Shown here: piece after piece, positions 7,702 through 16,920 of the stretch
How positions within the stretch are numbered: the first letter of the stretch is position 1
How the letters are laid out: each line of letters begins with the position of its first letter
The notes under the pieces: model-generated
What the model was told of the DNA's origin: nothing
Databases searched by the model: none
Seen by the model: the letters and a program-made list of their open reading frames with translations, nothing else
Translations under genes and position numbers: made by a program
Assembly: GCA_947164955.1 (NCBI GenBank)
Contig: CAMUYT010000002.1
Location: forward strand, 1-52,709
DNA from: an uncultured Bacteroidales bacterium
GTDB taxonomy: Bacteria; Bacteroidota; Bacteroidia; Bacteroidales; F082
Reading direction: 5' to 3'
DNA: 52,709 bases

Positions 7702-9261
7702 TCAATCATATTGAACCTTTTGCAAATAAAACACAGTACGACGCGCTTTGGGCTGGGTGCTGTTTTGGATGATCTGTGAGCCGTAGATGAGGAAACGGCT
7801 ACCATACCATGGCGCGATTTGGGCGAAGTATTCATCTTCCACATAATCCGCCCCATGGAAGGGGTCGAGTTTCTCGATTTGTTGGTTCATCAGCGGCTGG
7901 CCATTGCTATTGAAAGAGGTGTAGCGCAAATGATTGTGATAAGGCGAAGCCACCACCAGCTCATCGTAGCAAACGCCGTCCGACGAATGTGGGAAAAGAT
8001 CATAAGTCAGTTCATTCTCGAACTTCACCGACTGTTGCCATTGCAGCTTACCGTCGCGGTCGAAGGCGAGGATGATTTCGCTGAAAAAGTCGTAGCCGTC
8101 GAACACAGTGTAAGTGTAGGGATAGCCGCCGTAGTAGCGGTAATAGCCATAAGTCATGCGGGTCTCGGTATGGTAATAAGGCATGAAGGCCTCGGCAGCA
8201 AAAACCGTCAAGTCGCCGAAGTCGGTCAGGCGCGGTGTGAGGAACTGGAACGCGATTTCGCCCTTTGTGGGTTTTTCCTTGTTCTGGTTTTTCAGGCGTT
8301 CCTCGCGCACGCGGACGCGGTCAGAGGCAGTGAGTGCCAACTCGATTTCGGGCATGTCCTTGAAGAGGTAGATATGGCTTTCGGGTATGCCTCCAACGAA
8401 GCGCATCCACACCACGCCCACGCTTTCCTTGTCGAAGTTCTCCGTAATGCCTTCAAGACTGACCTTGCGTCCCGTCTCGCGCTCCAAAGTGCCGATGACG
8501 ACGAGGTTTTGACTCTCGTCGAAGCGGAAGCCCATGCGACCCAAAGCCGCGTTGGGGATGTTCTCATACCTGTATGAACCCTGCAGGTTGCCCGCAGCCG
8601 AATACACCAAGAACGAGGTGGACTTGAAGCGTTTTTCTTCAAACTCCTTGGCGGCCACCACGAAGCAATGCTCTTTGCGGAAACGAGCCGTTTGGAACAA
8701 CACGAAACTGCTTGATGGCGCAGGCGTGACGGTGCGGTACTGGTTGCTCGTGAGGTCGTAGAAATAAAGGATGCCATTACCGCCTTTGTTGTTTAAGGCA
8801 AGCATCATCGTGCCGTCGGCGACCTCAACGGAAAGCGGCACCGAACGTTCGGGCCATTTGTTCCAGAAGGTTTGGTATGCGCCGTTCACCTTGTCGAAGG
8901 AGACGACGAGGAAGTCGAGGCTGTCGGCGGCTTTCTTGTTGCCGTCGTTGACGAAACAAAACGCCGCATAGCGACCGTCGCTGTCGGAGTCGAGATATTT
9001 CATTTTCTCGGGCAGGGGGATGAGGTCGCTGCGGGTCTCGTAAAGGGTGCTGTCGAGACAGGCGAACTGCCACAGGCGATGTTTGTCCTTGTCGGTCTTA
9101 TCGGTCTCGTAGAGCATGATGCCGTCAGTTTCGCCAAGGGCTTGGAAGTGGCAGCCCTGCTCCTTGTTCCAGCGCGGCACCTCATAGCGCACCGGCTCGG
9201 CCTGCTGGGCCGAGGCGAAACAGGAGAGGAAGAGGAATGCTATGAGGAGATGGTTTTTCAA
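7702..9261 (-). CDS. secreted protein of unknown function (TTG start)
   Basis: 519 residues. Residues 1-18 form a clear signal peptide (KNHLLIAFLFLSCFASAQ). No family is recognised. The body has alternating hydrophobic strands with many WxF, YxY and 'FDRDGKLQWQQSV'-like segments, which suggests a beta-propeller-like fold (inference). There is no T9SS sorting domain and no lipobox, so it is predicted periplasmic or released. The start codon is TTG: the frame is closed by a TAA just upstream, and no ATG precedes the signal peptide. It heads a probable two- or three-gene unit with the putative methyltransferase and cobalamin adenosyltransferase. Confidence 0.75.
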   Translation of the reverse strand: MKNHLLIAFLFLSCFASAQQAEPVRYEVPRWNKEQGCHFQALGETDGIMLYETDKTDKDKHRLWQFACLDSTLYETRSDLIPLPEKMKYLDSDSDGRYAAFCFVNDGNKKAADSLDFLVVSFDKVNGAYQTFWNKWPERSVPLSVEVADGTMMLALNNKGGNGILYFYDLTSNQYRTVTPAPSSSFVLFQTARFRKEHCFVVAAKEFEEKRFKSTSFLVYSAAGNLQGSYRYENIPNAALGRMGFRFDESQNLVVIGTLERETGRKVSLEGITENFDKESVGVVWMRFVGGIPESHIYLFKDMPEIELALTASDRVRVREERLKNQNKEKPTKGEIAFQFLTPRLTDFGDLTVFAAEAFMPYYHTETRMTYGYYRYYGGYPYTYTVFDGYDFFSEIILAFDRDGKLQWQQSVKFENELTYDLFPHSSDGVCYDELVVASPYHNHLRYTSFNSNGQPLMNQQIEKLDPFHGADYVEDEYFAQIAPWYGSRFLIYGSQIIQNSTQPKARRTVFYLQKVQYD

Positions 9262-9371
9262 ATAAAGAGTTTTTTACTCCCCCTTGCCCCCTCAAGAGGG
9301 GGACGCCTACCGGACGCTTGTTTTGCGCCGCTTTGCGCGTCCCCCTTTTAATGGTTGCAGGAGGGATTGAA
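9262..9371. repeat. hairpin-rich intergenic element, possible terminator
   Basis: Two nested inverted repeats: CCCCCTCAAGAGGGGG (9287-9302), and GGGGGACGC (9298-9306) facing GCGTCCCCC (9337-9345). The shared GGGGG means the two hairpins exclude each other. It lies after the stop of the 9372-11030 cargo gene and before the next gene on the same strand. It may act as a terminator or mRNA-end structure, though there is no clean U tract. Confidence 0.5.
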
Positions 9372-11030
9372 TCAATACTTCACGAACTTGGAGACAGCCG
9401 TAGTGCCGTCGGCGAAGCGGAATTTGACGAAATAAACGCCATTCACCAATTCGCTAACGTTGATTTTGGCTTCACCGGCCATGCAGTCGGTCGTGCTCAC
9501 CATGCGGCCCGTCATGTCGTAGACGCTCACTTGGGCGTCGCTGTCAAGCGTGAAGGAAACCTGGGCACTGGCGGGGTTGGGATAGACACCAACCGACGTG
9601 GCAGCGTTCTCGTTGACTGCAGTCAGATGTTGACCCGTCACTTTCACATAGTCGATCTCCCATGAAGCGGCGGCTTCGTCACTGCTGGTATAGATGAAAG
9701 CGATGTAGAAGCCGTGATTGCCAACGATGTCAGACACATCTAAGGCACCTGACTCAACCCATTCGTAGTTACCTGTCGAATAGTCGAAGGCGTCGGTGAT
9801 GTCTTCCCATTCGAAATCGCTTGGTTCGCTGATGCCGTCATAGTCGGTGGAGATGGCCACACGCAGCGGGTCGCCTTCAAACTTCATGGCGTTGCGGAAT
9901 TCAACCCAAATCTCGTCAAAACCGAGGCCATTCGGGATCTCAGCATAGCCAATCAGCCAGTCTTCGTTCTGATGAGCAGCGCCATCGGCATAACCATTCA
10001 TATTGGCATAGGTCGTGCCTTGATGAGTGCCTTGATGCCAGGTTTGATCGCCATAGGCATCGAAGGTGAAAAACACGCCAAGATCATCATTGAAATCTTC
10101 ATAGAGCAGAACGTAGACCTCTTCAGTAGTGGCCTCTGCGGTTGGATAGGTGCCATCGGTCTTGTAGTCGATGTTGGAACCACTGTTGGTGTAGGGGAAG
10201 ATAGCGAAGTGATAGGTAGTGTTGGGCTCTAAGCCTTCGAAAACGACGCCATTGACGCCATAAGGCACATTCTTGGCGAGGTCGCTATCGGAAACAGGTG
10301 TGCCGTCGACAGGAACGGTGATGTTGCCCGTGGAGGCCAAAACCAAATACTTGGAAGGCAATTGAGCTCCGGTGGCATCCTGCCACACTACGTATACATC
10401 AACGCCATCAGGCGCAGCCGTGAATTGGGTCGGATAGTTGCTCGGCTCGGGATCGGGCTGGGCAGCGCCACCAGCCTTGTAGAAGCTGACGCGCGTGTCG
10501 ATGTTCGACGTTTCGGCATAGCAGCTGAAAAGCGGGGCGTTGTTTTGGGTGTTGGGGTTGAAGCGCATGTTGTTGCGCTCGTTTTCGCCTTGGGCGACCA
10601 CTTCAGCCGTGCCATCGCCGTTGAAGGTGATGTTCCACTCGCCGTTGGCATCGAGCGTGGTTTGCGTCTTCAGGTGGTTGCTGCTGCTGCTGGCTGCATA
10701 GAGGTAGCCGCCTTTGGCCTCGTCGAAGAGCGTCCAAGCTCCCGCGTTGCCGCCAAGGGTAAACTGGAACACTTCGGTCTCGCTGGTGGGATCGGTGCCA
10801 GGGGTGACGGTGATAGACTCACCGTTTTCGCTCACCACCACGGCGTTGCGGTTGTTCGACTTTTGGTAGCCCATGGCGAGGACACCAAGTTCGTCATTGT
10901 GGGCCACGATGAGGTAATTGGCTCCCGCTTCAAGTCCAGAAGCAGAGGTCACCTTCGTGTAGGTCGTTTGCGCGATGCTGCTGACCGCGAACAGCAGCAT
11001 GGCCGCTAATGAGAATAAAGATTTTTTCAT
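9372..11030 (-). CDS. T9SS cargo protein with a choice-of-anchor-J-like domain
   Basis: 552 residues. Signal peptide (MKKSLFSLAAMLLFAVSSIA), then an N-terminal domain (about 20-165) containing GGYLYAASSSSNHLKT-type stretches. A fibronectin-like part follows (about 175-300). Next is a lectin-like jelly-roll module starting at YEDFNDDLG and holding NEDWLIGYAEIP, of the kind annotated as choice-of-anchor J. It ends in a type A T9SS sorting domain (VGVYPNPASAQVSF, VSVYDMTGRMV, NGVYFVKF, final KFVKY). Predicted to be exported by the T9SS and kept on the surface. No catalytic motif seen; a carbohydrate- or surface-binding role is inference. It lies 29 bases after the nfu stop. Confidence 0.82.
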   Translation of the reverse strand: MKKSLFSLAAMLLFAVSSIAQTTYTKVTSASGLEAGANYLIVAHNDELGVLAMGYQKSNNRNAVVVSENGESITVTPGTDPTSETEVFQFTLGGNAGAWTLFDEAKGGYLYAASSSSNHLKTQTTLDANGEWNITFNGDGTAEVVAQGENERNNMRFNPNTQNNAPLFSCYAETSNIDTRVSFYKAGGAAQPDPEPSNYPTQFTAAPDGVDVYVVWQDATGAQLPSKYLVLASTGNITVPVDGTPVSDSDLAKNVPYGVNGVVFEGLEPNTTYHFAIFPYTNSGSNIDYKTDGTYPTAEATTEEVYVLLYEDFNDDLGVFFTFDAYGDQTWHQGTHQGTTYANMNGYADGAAHQNEDWLIGYAEIPNGLGFDEIWVEFRNAMKFEGDPLRVAISTDYDGISEPSDFEWEDITDAFDYSTGNYEWVESGALDVSDIVGNHGFYIAFIYTSSDEAAASWEIDYVKVTGQHLTAVNENAATSVGVYPNPASAQVSFTLDSDAQVSVYDMTGRMVSTTDCMAGEAKINVSELVNGVYFVKFRFADGTTAVSKFVKY

Positions 11031-11059
11031 TTTCGATTGATTTTATGTTAGACATTTAG

Positions 11060-11311
11060 TTATAAATCCAGTGTTTCGACCTGTTCCACCGACTTGATTT
11101 CGGGGATGACCTTCTTCATCACGGACTCGATGCCGTTTTTGAGGGTCGAGCGGCTATGCGGGCAGTTGCCGCAGGCGCCCGTGAGTTCGACGATGACAGT
11201 GTTGTCGTCGGTGAGTTCCACGAAGTTGACGTCGCCACCATCCTGCTGGAGGTAGGGACGCACTTGTTCGAGGACGTTCTTCACTTTGCGTAGTATTGTG
11301 TCTTTATCCAT
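11060..11311 (-). CDS. NifU-like (Nfu) iron-sulfur scaffold protein
   Basis: 83 residues comprising only the NifU C-terminal domain. The cluster-binding CxxC is C47-C50 in LTGACGNCPHS. Carrier for 4Fe-4S clusters (family knowledge). It lies 87 bases downstream of the Mrp-type ATPase on the same strand, and a joint role in cluster delivery is likely. The gap between them contains a small GCCCCTACGGGGC palindrome near 11382. Confidence 0.9.
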   Translation of the reverse strand: MDKDTILRKVKNVLEQVRPYLQQDGGDVNFVELTDDNTVIVELTGACGNCPHSRSTLKNGIESVMKKVIPEIKSVEQVETLDL

Positions 11312-11398
11312 TGCTATTACTATTTGTTTTCGCTGATGGGCAGGGACTTACGTCGCCTGCTTACTGATGTGTCGCCCCTACGGGGCTGCGCTTATCCA

Positions 11399-12418
11399 TT
11401 ATCCTTTATTAATTATCGCTTGGGCAATCTTATCGAAGGCCTTCGTGACGGGCGAGTCGGCATCCAAAGCCAAAGGCGTGCCGGCATCGCCACACTCGGC
11501 AATCCTCTCCGTAATCGGGATCTGGCCCAGCAACGGCACACCAAGTTGGTCAGCAAAATCCTTGCCCGTTTCCTTGCCGAAGATGTAGTATTTCTTGTCG
11601 GGCATGTCGGAGGGCGTGAAGTAGGCCATATTCTCCACCAATCCGTAGATCGGGATTTGCAGGGCTTCCTCCTTGAACATCATCGCGGCGCGAAGCACGT
11701 CGGCGAAGGCCACCTTCTGCGGCGTGGTGACGATGACCGCACCCGACACATTATATTGCTGTGCCAGCGTCAGTTGGATGTCGCCCGTCCCAGGAGGCAT
11801 GTCGACCACCATCCAGTCAAGTTCGCCCCAGAGGGTGTCATTCATCAGCTGGTTGAGGGCGCTGGTGGCCATGGGTCCGCGCCAGATGAGCGGACGATTG
11901 GCATCGACGAAGCAACCGATGCTCATCAGCTTGATGCCATAACGCTCAAGCGGCACCATGACCGTCTTGCCGTCTTTCTCGAAAGCACCCGGTTGCTCGT
12001 TGCCAAGGCCGAACATCATCGGGACGGAAGGACCGTAGATGTCGGCGTCAATCAAGCCCACGCGCTGGTTGGCGCGAGCGAGAGCAATGGCCAGGTTGGC
12101 CGCCACCGTCGACTTGCCGACGCCGCCCTTGCCCGAAGCCACGGCGATGATATGCTTCACCTTCGAGAGGGCCGTCTTCTCCTCCACCACCTTGATTTCG
12201 ATATTGACCTCACCGAAAACCTCGGTCAGCGTGCGCTTGGCACCGTTCACGAGGATGTCGTTTTTCGGGTCGTTGGCATGTTCCATGACAAGGTCGAAAC
12301 GAATGGCATCGTCCTTAACCATCAGGTTGTCAACCATATTGAGTGCCACTATGTTGTCCCCTTTGGGGAAATAAATCACGTCCTTCAGGACTTCCAGTAC
12401 ATTCTCTTTGTTCAGCAT
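11399..12418 (-). CDS. Mrp/NBP35-type P-loop ATPase, iron-sulfur carrier
   Basis: 339 residues. An N-terminal MIP18/DUF59 domain (about 1-75) is followed by an NBP35/ApbC ATPase domain with the deviant Walker A GKGGVGKST at 96-104, DADIYGPSVP and VVDMPPGTGD. Cytoplasmic carrier that loads 4Fe-4S clusters on apo-proteins. The segment where many homologues have a cluster-binding CxxC reads VENMAYFTPSDMPDKKYYIF and has no cysteine. I believe this is usual in Bacteroidota; it implies that the cluster is bound otherwise, perhaps with the neighbouring Nfu. A -7 box lies 31 bases upstream. Confidence 0.92.
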   Translation of the reverse strand: MLNKENVLEVLKDVIYFPKGDNIVALNMVDNLMVKDDAIRFDLVMEHANDPKNDILVNGAKRTLTEVFGEVNIEIKVVEEKTALSKVKHIIAVASGKGGVGKSTVAANLAIALARANQRVGLIDADIYGPSVPMMFGLGNEQPGAFEKDGKTVMVPLERYGIKLMSIGCFVDANRPLIWRGPMATSALNQLMNDTLWGELDWMVVDMPPGTGDIQLTLAQQYNVSGAVIVTTPQKVAFADVLRAAMMFKEEALQIPIYGLVENMAYFTPSDMPDKKYYIFGKETGKDFADQLGVPLLGQIPITERIAECGDAGTPLALDADSPVTKAFDKIAQAIINKG

Positions 12419-12448
12419 GATTTTCTAAAATGATTCTAAATTACGCTG

Positions 12449-12456
12449 CAAAGGTA
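12449..12456 (-). promoter_or_regulatory. -7 box TACCTTTG for the mrp-nfu unit
   Basis: The minus strand reads TACCTTTGCAGC about 31 bases before the ATG at 12418, a match to TAnnTTTG with the recurrent GCAG extension. Confidence 0.6.
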
Positions 12457-12501
12457 GTAAATAGTTGGGAGTTGGAAGTTAGGAGTGGGGAGTTTTTTTG
12501 C

Positions 12502-15039
12502 TTAATGTTTGATGGCAACCCTTTTGATGAAAACTCCGTTCTCGGTTTTGACACGGAACAAGTAGAGCCCTTCAGGCATGGACTGCAGGTCGATAGTTGA
12601 CTGATTTCCTGCAATTTCCTTACGAACAATCAGCTGCCCCAAAGTGTTATAAACCGACACTTCCATGATGTTTGCTGCATCAATGTTCACCTTGCCCTTT
12701 GTAGGGTTGGGATAAATCCTCACCATTGTCTCATCCTCATCCATGCCCGTGGGCGAATAATAGACGTGCAGTTCGAACTCGTTGGGGCTGTATTTGCGGT
12801 TGGCAGGCGCCGACGTACAATCCAAGTCGCCGTAGTAGGCAAACAAACGGTAATAATAGTCGCCTTCTTGGTTCACGGTATTGTCGGTGAAAGTAACCGC
12901 GGAAGCGTTCAGCAGCTTGATGCGATGGTATTCGCCGTCGCCTTCCTTACGGAAAAGATAGTAACCCGAAAGGCCGTCGTGAGGCTCGGGTTTCTCCCAT
13001 TTCAGTTTCGGCTTGTAATTGTTTGTCAACTCAAAATCGAGGTCGCGCGGCGGATAGCAAGGTCCAGCCGTGGCGCACGATTCGTTGGATTGTTCGCCGC
13101 TTTCGCCGCCATCGCAAAGCACTGCCACTTGGTAGCAATGGCCACCTATAGTGGGCTGCTCATCCAAGAAAGCATTGTCTTCTTGAACGAGACGATACAG
13201 CAAACCGTCGCGATAAACGTTATAGCCATAGCCTGGATTCACGACGGCATCCCAAGTGAGCAAGATAGCGTCGTCGTGGAACGAGGCGACGAGGTTTTGC
13301 GGTGTCTCGCAAACCATTTCGCCGCCACAATTGTTGTTGGTCTCGAAGAAAACGCCCGAAGGCAACGCATCGGAAGCACCGGAGAAAGAATAGACCGTCT
13401 GCCCGTTGGCATCCTTGATGACGAAGGCCATTTGGCTGACCGTTTCTTCGGGGGCAGTCCAGCCAAAGCTCACATGGCCTAACGGAAGATTGGGATTAAC
13501 CTGTACGGTCGTTGAGGTGGTGGTGGTCATACGTTCGATTTCACGGCCAGTGGCAGAATAGGCAGTGACGGCGCCGCCCTTCCAACCTAGCATGTCGGTG
13601 GTGGTCATGATGACCTGCCATGGACATGACGGGCCAACCAAGACTTTCATGACATTGGCATGTTTCCCGATACGGCCGTTTGCGACGGCATACACGGCAT
13701 AGTGAAACACATCATAGCGCGGCACGCCGACATCTTCAAACTCGAGTGTCGCCCCAGGTATGGCATCGGTGATGGTAGCGACAACCTCGTTGTCGCGCAT
13801 CACCACCACCTGTTCGATGGTCTCCAAAGGCGTGCCGTCGAGTGTGGCGGCTGGGTTGGTCCAGCTGAGCCGCACCTTGAGGTCGGTGTCGCTGACCGCA
13901 GCCGCAGTGAATCCGGCAGGGGCTGATGGGGTTTGGTTGTAAACCCAAGCAGGCACAAAGTTGAACATGGCATCGGCGGGATGGGTATAGGGCGCGTCGT
14001 CGATGAGATACCATCCGTCGGAGCTACCGCCCCATCCGAGGTTGAAGTGGAACATGTCGAAATCGTCGTAGCCATCGCACACAAAGGCATGGCAGCCGCC
14101 GTCCTGACATCCACCGTAATACATCGGCCAGCCCATGTCGAACTGCTCGCGCACCATGGTCTTCCAAGTCTCTGTCTCAAAGTCATTGCGACGCAGCTGC
14201 ACGTTAGCCTCACTATAATTGAAATATTGGTGCATCGCGCCTGGGATGGGACCCGAAGCGCCACCGCTGCCGTCGGGGCCATAGCCCATGTCGATGGTCA
14301 CGCCCGCATGGAAACACAAAGTGCCAGTGGCCAATTTTTCCGCTTCAGAAGAACTGTTGTTCAGCACATTAGGCATATTATCCCAGTCATAATCCGTGTT
14401 GCCAAAGTCGGCACAGATCTGGCCGTAGTCGCTGTGGTTGTAGCAATGGCTGCCATTGCCTTTGGCGGGATAAGCCCAAAAACGCATCAGTTGCGACATG
14501 GCCGTGGCCAAACAACCCACATAGGTGTGACCGCCCGAACCGGCGGGGTCGGCGGGACAAAGGCAATTGTAAGGATAGTCCTGGTTCCACTTGGTCTGGC
14601 AGAAATAGCCCGTGCCACGACCGCCGTGACGCGAGATGAGACGGCCATGTCGGAGCACCGACTCCCATTCGGCGGCCACATCGGGAGTGGCGATTGCCTG
14701 ACGCAGTTGCGACATGCACTCAGCCACCCCATCCAGATAATACGCCAACGCGGGCGGAATATTCGAGGCATCGAAGGCCGACTCGGCGGAATAGCCGATG
14801 ACCGGGCGGTGCGCATCGTCGCCAGCGATGATGACGAATGCATGGTCGCCGACATTGAAAACGAAGAAGGTTTCGTCCTGACCCGCGTATACGAGTCGGG
14901 GCATGGCACGTTCGATAGCCAGTTGTGTTGAGGAAAACTTTTGAGCCGCTGTCAGCGCGAGACTGCGGTCAATAGGTTTGGCTTGAAGATTCATCATGCT
15001 GACAATCAACACGAAAAGAGAGAAGAGATGTTTTTTCAT
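12502..15039 (-). CDS. C10 (streptopain-like) cysteine protease with T9SS sorting domain
   Basis: 845 residues from the ATG at 15039; a TTG three codons earlier is possible. Signal peptide MKKHLFSLFVLIVSMMNLQA. A Spi/propeptide-like region (about 20-120) is followed by the C10 catalytic domain. The nucleophile is C176 in GCLATAMSQLM and the histidine is H317 in GGCHAFVCDGY, followed by the tryptophan-rich HFNLGWGGSSDGWYLID. After this come several fibronectin III-like modules and a type A sorting domain (VRIYPNPTKGKVNI, EVSVYNTLGQLIV, GLYLFRV, final VAIKH). Relatives include SpeB, interpain A and periodontain. Predicted secreted surface protease, exported by the T9SS whose core lies at the left edge. 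Confidence 0.92.
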   Translation of the reverse strand: MKKHLFSLFVLIVSMMNLQAKPIDRSLALTAAQKFSSTQLAIERAMPRLVYAGQDETFFVFNVGDHAFVIIAGDDAHRPVIGYSAESAFDASNIPPALAYYLDGVAECMSQLRQAIATPDVAAEWESVLRHGRLISRHGGRGTGYFCQTKWNQDYPYNCLCPADPAGSGGHTYVGCLATAMSQLMRFWAYPAKGNGSHCYNHSDYGQICADFGNTDYDWDNMPNVLNNSSSEAEKLATGTLCFHAGVTIDMGYGPDGSGGASGPIPGAMHQYFNYSEANVQLRRNDFETETWKTMVREQFDMGWPMYYGGCQDGGCHAFVCDGYDDFDMFHFNLGWGGSSDGWYLIDDAPYTHPADAMFNFVPAWVYNQTPSAPAGFTAAAVSDTDLKVRLSWTNPAATLDGTPLETIEQVVVMRDNEVVATITDAIPGATLEFEDVGVPRYDVFHYAVYAVANGRIGKHANVMKVLVGPSCPWQVIMTTTDMLGWKGGAVTAYSATGREIERMTTTTSTTVQVNPNLPLGHVSFGWTAPEETVSQMAFVIKDANGQTVYSFSGASDALPSGVFFETNNNCGGEMVCETPQNLVASFHDDAILLTWDAVVNPGYGYNVYRDGLLYRLVQEDNAFLDEQPTIGGHCYQVAVLCDGGESGEQSNESCATAGPCYPPRDLDFELTNNYKPKLKWEKPEPHDGLSGYYLFRKEGDGEYHRIKLLNASAVTFTDNTVNQEGDYYYRLFAYYGDLDCTSAPANRKYSPNEFELHVYYSPTGMDEDETMVRIYPNPTKGKVNIDAANIMEVSVYNTLGQLIVRKEIAGNQSTIDLQSMPEGLYLFRVKTENGVFIKRVAIKH

Positions 15040-15064
15040 TTCAGACAATGTTTCAATTAGCCTG

Positions 15065-15072
15065 CAAATGTA
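15065..15072 (-). promoter_or_regulatory. -7 box TACATTTG for the C10 protease
   Basis: The minus strand reads TACATTTGCAGG, matching TAnnTTTG, about 26 bases before the ATG at 15039. Confidence 0.55.
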
Positions 15073-15095
15073 ACAATATTTTTCAGCGGCCCAAC

Positions 15096-15809
15096 CTATC
15101 GCATCAACTTTCGTCTTTCTTCTTCTGGGAACTTCTCAATTGCATAGCGCAGCATCGTGCGCGGCATGGTTTGGCAGCGAGGCTCAAGCCATTCCTTCAG
15201 CCGCTGTTCGTCGCGTTTGCCCGCTTCGCGTAGCAGCCAGCCAACGGCCTTTTGGAGCAAATCATGCAGTGGCTTGGGCTTGGCCAAAAAGATGTCGGCG
15301 ATGGCGTAGGTGTCGTCCAATTCGCGGTGGCGGATGAAGGTCATGGTGCTCACCATGCCGATGCGTTGCTCCCAAATCGTTTTTCCATCGCGGGCGAGGT
15401 CGTAGAGCAGGGTGCGGTCCTTGTCCAAGAGCCAAGTACCCAGCAATTCGTAACATGAGAGGTCGACCAAATCCCAGTTGTTGATGAACTCGGTATGGGT
15501 CAAATAGAAGTCAATGCATTGCTGCTGCAAGGCCTTGTCTTTTTTGGCATGTTTGAAGATTTGCACCAAGGTCAACAAAGCGGCCAAACGGATTTCGTGA
15601 TATTCGGAACGTATGCAGACCTCCAAATCATTGAAACTGGTCTCCTGCCAGCATTGTTTCACTACTTCACGAGTCACCGGCACCTTGATACCAAGGAATT
15701 GATCGCCTTCGCCATACTGTCCCTTCCCCGTCTTGAAGAAACGCGACAGGTTGACAGCTTGCTCCACATCTTGTCGGGCTAGGATTTCGTTATAGAGTTT
15801 GCAGCTCAT
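15096..15809 (-). CDS. AlkD-like DNA alkylation repair protein
   Basis: 237 residues, all-helical HEAT-like repeat protein of the AlkC/AlkD family, which excises alkylated bases (for example 7-methylguanine, 3-methyladenine) without base flipping. Landmark residues are visible: the tryptophan-aspartate pair in FINNWDLVDLSCYE, and the C-terminal KAVGWLLREAGKRD that forms the other side of the cleft. Its ATG overlaps the stop of the upstream acyltransferase gene by 4 bases (ATGA), so translation is probably coupled. It is the last gene of the AbrB-acyltransferase-AlkD unit. Confidence 0.92.
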   Translation of the reverse strand: MSCKLYNEILARQDVEQAVNLSRFFKTGKGQYGEGDQFLGIKVPVTREVVKQCWQETSFNDLEVCIRSEYHEIRLAALLTLVQIFKHAKKDKALQQQCIDFYLTHTEFINNWDLVDLSCYELLGTWLLDKDRTLLYDLARDGKTIWEQRIGMVSTMTFIRHRELDDTYAIADIFLAKPKPLHDLLQKAVGWLLREAGKRDEQRLKEWLEPRCQTMPRTMLRYAIEKFPEEERRKLMR

Positions 15810-16918
15810 GACTTTTTCTTTTTAATGCCCAATACGCACCACCTGACAAACGGAATCCGACGTATAATTTCATAAATCAACGGCGATAAGACCATCACTG
15901 CAAAGAAGAGGATGACGTACATCATCCAAGGTGCCAGCGAGGTGTAATATTTCATCATATAGCCCAACGATGCAATCACCAGGTAATGAACAATATAAAT
16001 ACCATAACTCGACTGGGTCATATATCCTGCAAAGGCTCCCGTACGATTGAAGCGCGCCTTGAACCAAGCCATCATGGCAAGACACATCAGCCAACCATAA
16101 AGGCAGTTGAGCGGGCTACCCAGATACTGAGGCGAAGTGTTGTCCTGACCAAAGGTGGAGACGACCAACACCACGCCTGCCACAACGGCACAAGCAAGCA
16201 GCGGAATCCAAGCCTTCTCAAGTTTCTCTTGCACCTCATCGTGCGAGAACACAAAATAGCCCAGCAGGAAGGGAACCAAATAGAAAAGGGGCTTATATAA
16301 GTTCAGCAAACCGTCCAACGATTCGGGACGAGGATTCTTGACGAGCGTTTGCTCACCAACCCAAAACAGCACACCCAGCAGAATGATGACAACAAGGTTG
16401 GCCTTACCACACCAATTCCAGAATTTGTCTTTCCTGTCTATCACACGCGCCAAAAGCAACACAAGGCAAAGCAGCCACAGCACCTGAATAAACCACAACG
16501 GTCCCGTGCCACTTATGGCCATCATGAAATACTTTGCTATTGCGGGCATGCCATCAAACACGCCTTGCCTTGAAGCAACAACGGTATTGAAATAACCAAC
16601 CATCCAATGGAACACAAAGAGACCTATCGTCCCAGGCACCAATAGTTTTCGGGTGCGTGTCTTGAACCACTCTTTGGCGGATTGCTTTTGCAATGCATAG
16701 CGTGCGCTAATGCCAGCAAGTATGAAAAGGAGTGGCATGAACCAAGGATAAAGGATATACATGACAACATCCTGGTACTGCTTGTACTGCGGATATTCGC
16801 CAAATCCGCCAACACCACCGAAGACGCCTTTGTTATTATAAAAATAAAAAACGTGGTAAAACAGCACCAAAAGCACTGTCACCCAACGAAGGTTATCCAT
16901 CCAGTGTTTGCGTTCCAT
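15806..16918 (-). CDS. acyltransferase family 3 membrane protein
   Basis: About 370 residues, with 9-10 predicted membrane helices. The N-terminal signature RKHWMDNLRWVTVLLVLFYH contains the arginine and histidine characteristic of OafA/acyltransferase-3 proteins, which O-acylate surface sugars, lipids or peptides. The acceptor cannot be inferred. The ATG at 16918 is preferred; a TTG two codons earlier would overlap the AbrB gene by 4 bases. Lysine-rich C-terminal tail. Upstream is the AbrB-type regulator and downstream (4-base overlap) the AlkD-like gene, a combination with no obvious common purpose. Confidence 0.87.
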   Translation of the reverse strand: MERKHWMDNLRWVTVLLVLFYHVFYFYNNKGVFGGVGGFGEYPQYKQYQDVVMYILYPWFMPLLFILAGISARYALQKQSAKEWFKTRTRKLLVPGTIGLFVFHWMVGYFNTVVASRQGVFDGMPAIAKYFMMAISGTGPLWFIQVLWLLCLVLLLARVIDRKDKFWNWCGKANLVVIILLGVLFWVGEQTLVKNPRPESLDGLLNLYKPLFYLVPFLLGYFVFSHDEVQEKLEKAWIPLLACAVVAGVVLVVSTFGQDNTSPQYLGSPLNCLYGWLMCLAMMAWFKARFNRTGAFAGYMTQSSYGIYIVHYLVIASLGYMMKYYTSLAPWMMYVILFFAVMVLSPLIYEIIRRIPFVRWCVLGIKKKKS

Positions 16919-16920
16919 AG

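Noticed and set aside
11370-11395. terminator between the mrp-type and nfu genes
   Set aside because: The GCCCCTACGGGGC palindrome is short and lacks a U tract; the genes are likely one operon.
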